A stretch of DNA of 64,000 nucleotides from assembly GCA_021234155.1 (NCBI GenBank), contig JAJEKV010000033.1, positions 419,475 through 483,474 of the forward strand, written 5' to 3'. The DNA comes from Isoetes taiwanensis. Lineage: Eukaryota > Streptophyta > Lycopodiopsida > Isoetales > Isoetaceae. The notes under the pieces are model-generated. The model did not search any database. It was not told where the DNA came from and saw only the letters and a list, made by a program, of their open reading frames with translations. The position numbers and the translations under genes are program-made. Of this stretch, positions 60,165-64,000 are shown one piece after another (within the stretch, counting starts at the first letter, position 1; each line of letters opens with the position of its first letter).

Positions 60165-63130
60165 TGTAATTCTTATGGATGTGGGAGTGCCACATAATTT
60201 TGCTTCTCCTAGAATGGCCGGGATGCTAACTGAAACCCTTGTCACAGAGACGGCACCATCACTTTAGCCGATGGTAAGGTTAGACTTCTCATGGTCGCCG
60301 TGATCAACCTCCGGCATCGGGTTGCAGGCGCACCGATTCTTATGGGTGCCGAAGTTAATGGATATTGGCAAATCTGACCTCATTGTTGAATGGAATTCTT
60401 GGCATTCAAAAGTTGAAATAGATCAGAGCGAAGAGAGAAGTTACCTTCAACGCGCTTAATGGAGCCCGCGGTAACTATAAAAGGTGAACCATTCAACCCT
60501 ATCATCACGGAGTCTATGTCCATTCGACTGATTAGATAAAGCTATCACGCAAAAGCAAAAAGCTCCTAAGCGTTATTAGACTTGCTTCCATTGGAGTCGG
60601 ATGCTAAGCAAAACCAAGTAATCAACACCTGCCACGGGGGATCCCGATTATTCTCCATGAATTTAGTGATCTTTTCCCATCACGGATCGGGAAGCTGCCC
60701 TCCTTTTAGAGGGGTAGAATGTGAGATAGCTTTAGAGGCGGGCAGGGCACTAAGCCTACCCGGCCAAGGCCGCATCCGGATGAGTCCCCGTGAGTTGGCG
60801 GCGAGCTTAAGCAACTTCAAGAGCTACTAAACCTAGGTTTTTATTGACCTAGCTGTTTAGCCCTTTGGTGCCCCTATTCTTTGTAAAGAAAAGGGCGGCT
60901 CCTTGAGAATGTGTATTGATTATCGGGCAACTCAACAAGCATACCATCAAAAATCGCTTATGCTTTCGCCGAGCAGGATGATCTAATGGACTCGAACAGA
61001 AGTGGGCCACATTTTTCAAAGATTGACTCGCCGGATATCATCGATAAGGATTAAAGAGGAGAACATCCATAACCGCTGCACTAGATATGGGCATTATGAG
61101 TTTACCGCTATGCCTTCGATTAATCAATGCCCCCTCGCTAACGCTTATGCGTTATGAACTATGTTTTCCTCGACAATACTGATGATTTTGTTGTCATTTT
61201 GACGACATTCTCATCTACAAGAAGATTCTAGAAGAGCATGCAGAAACATCTTAAATTGGGTCTCTACAAAAGTTAAGACGCCACGCTATTTGCTGCTCCT
61301 GGAAGTGCAAGTTTGCCACCCAAAGGTTGACTATTTTGGCCATATCATTTCAGAGGGGAATTGCTACGATCCAAAGAAAATAAAGAGGTCAGAAGGGAAA
61401 TGGCCTATTCCGTAAAATGTCTCCCAGGTCCGGCTCTTGGGATTTCGCGTGGATACTATCGAAAGTTTAGAAGGATTTTGCAAGGGATTAAAAAGACTCC
61501 TCTTACAAACCTTTATGCCATGAGAAGGTGAAGGATTGGATGGAGCACCGGAAGACTAAGGTTCGTGGAAATTTCCAGCAGCTTAAAGATGTTCTTTAAC
61601 GCCAAGACCCGCTCACGCTATGTCTGATCCTCGACAAGGATAAACTAGTGGCCACAGATGCCACCAAATTCGCCACCGTGGAGTCCTCGGATGCAAGCAG
61701 CGGTTATTGCCTATGATTCAAAGAAGATGAACGACTAACATCGCATATCCCACCCATGATCGAGTTGTTAGTCAGTTGTTCAAATTTCGCTTAATATGGA
61801 GACACTACCCTTGGGAGAAGATTCCAGTTGACACGGATCACCAAAGTCTCCGCGTATTTATCCACCTAACCAACCCTCAACCTCCGGGCCGAGAGATGGA
61901 TGGAATTTCTTGAAGAATAAGGATTTTGACATCATGTATAAGTTCGAAAGCGCAATGTGGTTATGGATGCATTGTCACGCTTACCCCTAAGAACTGAACC
62001 CATTGTAATGCACTTCTACACTCACCAAAGCGAGTTTGGTGGAAACAGATAGAACAGACCTTGGCCACGGATCCCGAAGTTCCTCGCGGAAACTGGCTAG
62101 TTTGAGGCGAAGCCAAGAAAGGAGATCTTCAGTTGCAATTGAACAATGCCACCGGTTATTGTATCCGGATAGGATCCCAAATTTGTAAGTGCATTCGAAG
62201 GATTTCTTCTACCACCATCCAGACTAAGCTTGCTACATACCGTGATATCATCCTCGCATTGCATGGTCGCATTGTGAAGGTACTCAACCGTATCATAGAG
62301 GATATGCTACTAAGTTAAGGTGGAGTAAGCAACCTAACGGGCTGACTATATTTATCTAGTAGAGTTTGCCTATACCGAAGATGTCAGAGTCTTCCGCATC
62401 GTCTCCTTCATGATAAATTATGGTTATCAATGCTCTTTACTCCCCGACACATGGCACAACCCCGTCGAAGTGGAGGTTTCTCAACAACTCCTCCCGGAGA
62501 TGCAAGCTGGCCGACGAGGTAATGCGGTTACTTCAGCAATGTAACACGCAGTCAGCCAAAAGAGTGTGCAGCGATAAGCTACTGTGACCCCACTCTGAAG
62601 TCTTCCGTGGGCGAATCGGGTTTGGCTTAAGATTAAAGTAAAACAAGCCGCTTAAGATTGGTAATTGTGCTAGTTGGCACCTGTGATGGCTGGACCGCTA
62701 AAATCATCAACGCATTGGGGAGCAAGCATATCGCCTGACTTACACCCCGCATTAAAGATCCAAGGCGTTTTTCATGTGAGTTCTAAAGTAGCACACCCTG
62801 ATCCAGAGGAGGTTTTGGAAACCCCAACCCTCCTCGAAATGACAGAGATTTAGAGATAGTAATTCGGCCTTCTTGATCGAGCTTATAAAACACCAGAGGA
62901 CTCAAATGTCGAGAATACTTAGTCAAGGGAAACACTTGCCGCTGAGGATGCTACGCGGGTGATGCCAGTAAAACAGATTCATCTTGAGAAGCACTACCCC
63001 GACCATGAATCAAGGCCGCATTCATCAATCGGTCAACTCCCCGCCATTCCCTGTACGTAAGCTTGAAGACTTGATTCGCCGAATCAAGAGGGGGTAGATG
63101 CATCAGAGTTACCGCCATCGAGCGATGGAT
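60165..63130 (+). pseudogene. Gypsy pol remains (protease, RT, RNase H, integrase)
   Basis: Protease: VILMDVGVPHNFASPRMAG near 60,168-60,225, where the catalytic DTG is degraded. RT: PPFRGVECEI near 60,700, MSPREL near 60,780, SPFGAPILCKEKGGSLRMCI and DYRA near 60,858-60,930, YGHYEF near 61,088-61,105, and FVVIL..DDIL near 61,188-61,215. RNase H: ATDATKFA near 61,652-61,675 and LGRRFQLT..TKVSAYL near 61,810-61,860. Integrase: VKVLNRIIEDML near 62,275-62,310 and the C-terminal ALKIQGVFHVSSKVAHPDPE near 62,750-62,812. A late AEDATRV..EKHYPD near 62,940-63,005 may be a chromodomain-like tail. Stops and frame changes are everywhere. Confidence 0.87.
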
Positions 63131-63653
63131 CACCTTCGCGGTTCCTTAGGACGGTTTATCACAATGTGGACATCTAATTAATGCACCTGTGCTATATGAA
63201 CTTTACTGAATGAATTGCTAACCATAGGCATAATAGGTTCCTTGTAGATAAATTTTCTTTTCATTTCTTCTAGGGTGTAATCCTCCAACCACAACCTAAT
63301 TATTTTATTTGTGAAAATCGATATATTGACATGTGCGCCGCTGAGCAAAGACGACTCGCTTCCATGTATAGAGGGTTGGCCGGGATGACCACTTTTCTGA
63401 TTCGGGCTATTTTATATGTCTTATTTTCATTGCCTATGATAGTTTTAAAATCAGACTTGGTCCTTGAACTTCGGCCTGGTTGATAAGTTTTGTAAATGCA
63501 CCTTGGTGCCGGTTAATTTGTTATTCTCAACTTCAATGCATTACCGCTTTCTGTGCTCAATAAGTTATCTCCTTCTTAAGCATATCTTCCTAATTCAGCT
63601 TTTGTAGGTAACTCGCTCGACATCAACCCCAATGCTGAGGACAGATATTTTTT

Positions 63654-63669
63654 AAGGAGGGGAGAATAT
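63654..63669 (+). other. Polypurine tract of the gypsy element
   Basis: AAGGAGGGGGAGAATA lies immediately before the TGACG that starts the 3' LTR. Confidence 0.85.
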
Positions 63670-64000
63670 GACGCTTCCACGATTTATACCGCATACATAA
63701 CGCATTTATATGGTAATTATATGTATACCTATAAATGTAATCGACATCACAATTCGATAAAGGTAATGCTTCATCATGGGGTAAGTGCAACATAGGGGTT
63801 GACTCTAGAAGGGATTAAATTAGCTATGCTAATTTGATCATTAAGGATAACCTATAACTAGGGATTACTATTAAATGTCACTAGGACTAATAAATGCTTT
63901 GGGGAAGGCCACTGGCCTAATCTGGATTGGCCACATGGGGATTTCCCAAATTGGGCCGCCAACTGATCAGCAATACGTAACCGGAACGAAGTAATAACAA
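63670..64000 (+). mobile_element. 3' LTR of the gypsy element (incomplete at window end)
   Basis: It begins TGACGCTTCCACGATTTATA and aligns block by block with 52,637-52,940. The rest lies outside the window. Confidence 0.88.

Larger units (their letters stand above)
52637..64000 (+). mobile_element. Ty3/gypsy retrotransposon, decayed, runs off the window
   Basis: Structure: 5' LTR, primer site, long leader (54.3-58 kb) with a histone-like fold, gag remains, pol in the order protease-RT-RNase H-integrase, polypurine tract, and start of the 3' LTR. The order with integrase last is that of Ty3/gypsy. Total length would be about 12.7 kb if the 3' LTR equals the 5' one. The two LTRs differ by many substitutions and indels, so the insertion is old, and every coding domain is broken. 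Confidence 0.85.

Noticed and set aside
1-64000. Search for CRISPR arrays, bacterial operons, rRNA or phage modules
   Set aside because: No regularly spaced short repeats, Shine-Dalgarno-led gene strings or rRNA segments. Introns and plant retroelements show this is eukaryotic nuclear DNA.

Overview
The window is nuclear DNA of a land plant. It holds a plant-type MBOAT lysophospholipid acyltransferase with canonical GT-AG introns, fragments of other nuclear genes (SmF, subtilase, folylpolyglutamate synthase, a histone H3-like fold), Ty1/copia and Ty3/gypsy retrotransposons with tRNA-Met-type primer sites, at least two LINE lineages, and small non-autonomous elements. Gene density is very low and most of the sequence is decayed transposon. 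The abundant LINE with a (TTCTA)n tail, together with the sparse genes, makes me lean towards a large-genome non-seed plant such as a fern, but that is a weak inference.

Layout. 1-5.1 kb: short tandem repeats, then a truncated copia pol (minus). 5.9-7.0 kb: a broken SmF mini-gene below a segment that recurs at 42.2 kb. 7.1-10.3 kb: nothing identifiable. 10.36-11.9 kb: copia gag, primer site and probable LTR (minus), with a 107-bp LINE-X tail inserted and flanked by a 5-bp target duplication. 12.1-16.7 kb: a LINE (lineage B, plus) invaded by two LINE-X copies, one of them long enough to keep endonuclease and RT domains. 16.7-21 kb: GC-rich unassigned DNA, then a decayed coiled-coil reading frame (minus). 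21.3-21.8 kb: a decayed PIF1/Helitron-like helicase piece. 25.8-28.4 kb: a gypsy integrase fragment and an LTR related to the one at 52.6 kb.

29.19-31.69 kb is the one convincing host gene, an eight-exon LPLAT/LPCAT-type membrane acyltransferase. All introns look canonical, but two single bases are missing in homopolymers relative to the family frame. 34.2-35.1 kb: a PIF/Harbinger-like non-autonomous element with TAA target duplications. 35.3 kb: a tRNA-Arg(TCG)-derived relic. 36.35-36.95 kb: a minus-strand LTR with primer site. 37.3-39.2 kb: a 5'-truncated LINE-X. 40.5-42.1 kb (minus): a subtilase 5' fragment fused to folylpolyglutamate synthase exons.

44.3-46.85 kb: tandem arrays, the last rich in perfect heat-shock-element pentamers. 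46.87 kb: a tRNA-like SINE head. 47.85-50.03 kb: a minus LINE-X with a YMDD RT. 52.64 kb to the window end: a large Ty3/gypsy element (LTR, primer site, pol, polypurine tract, start of the 3' LTR). Its unusually long leader carries a histone H3-like fold, the most surprising item here. I found no CRISPR, operon or bacterial feature.
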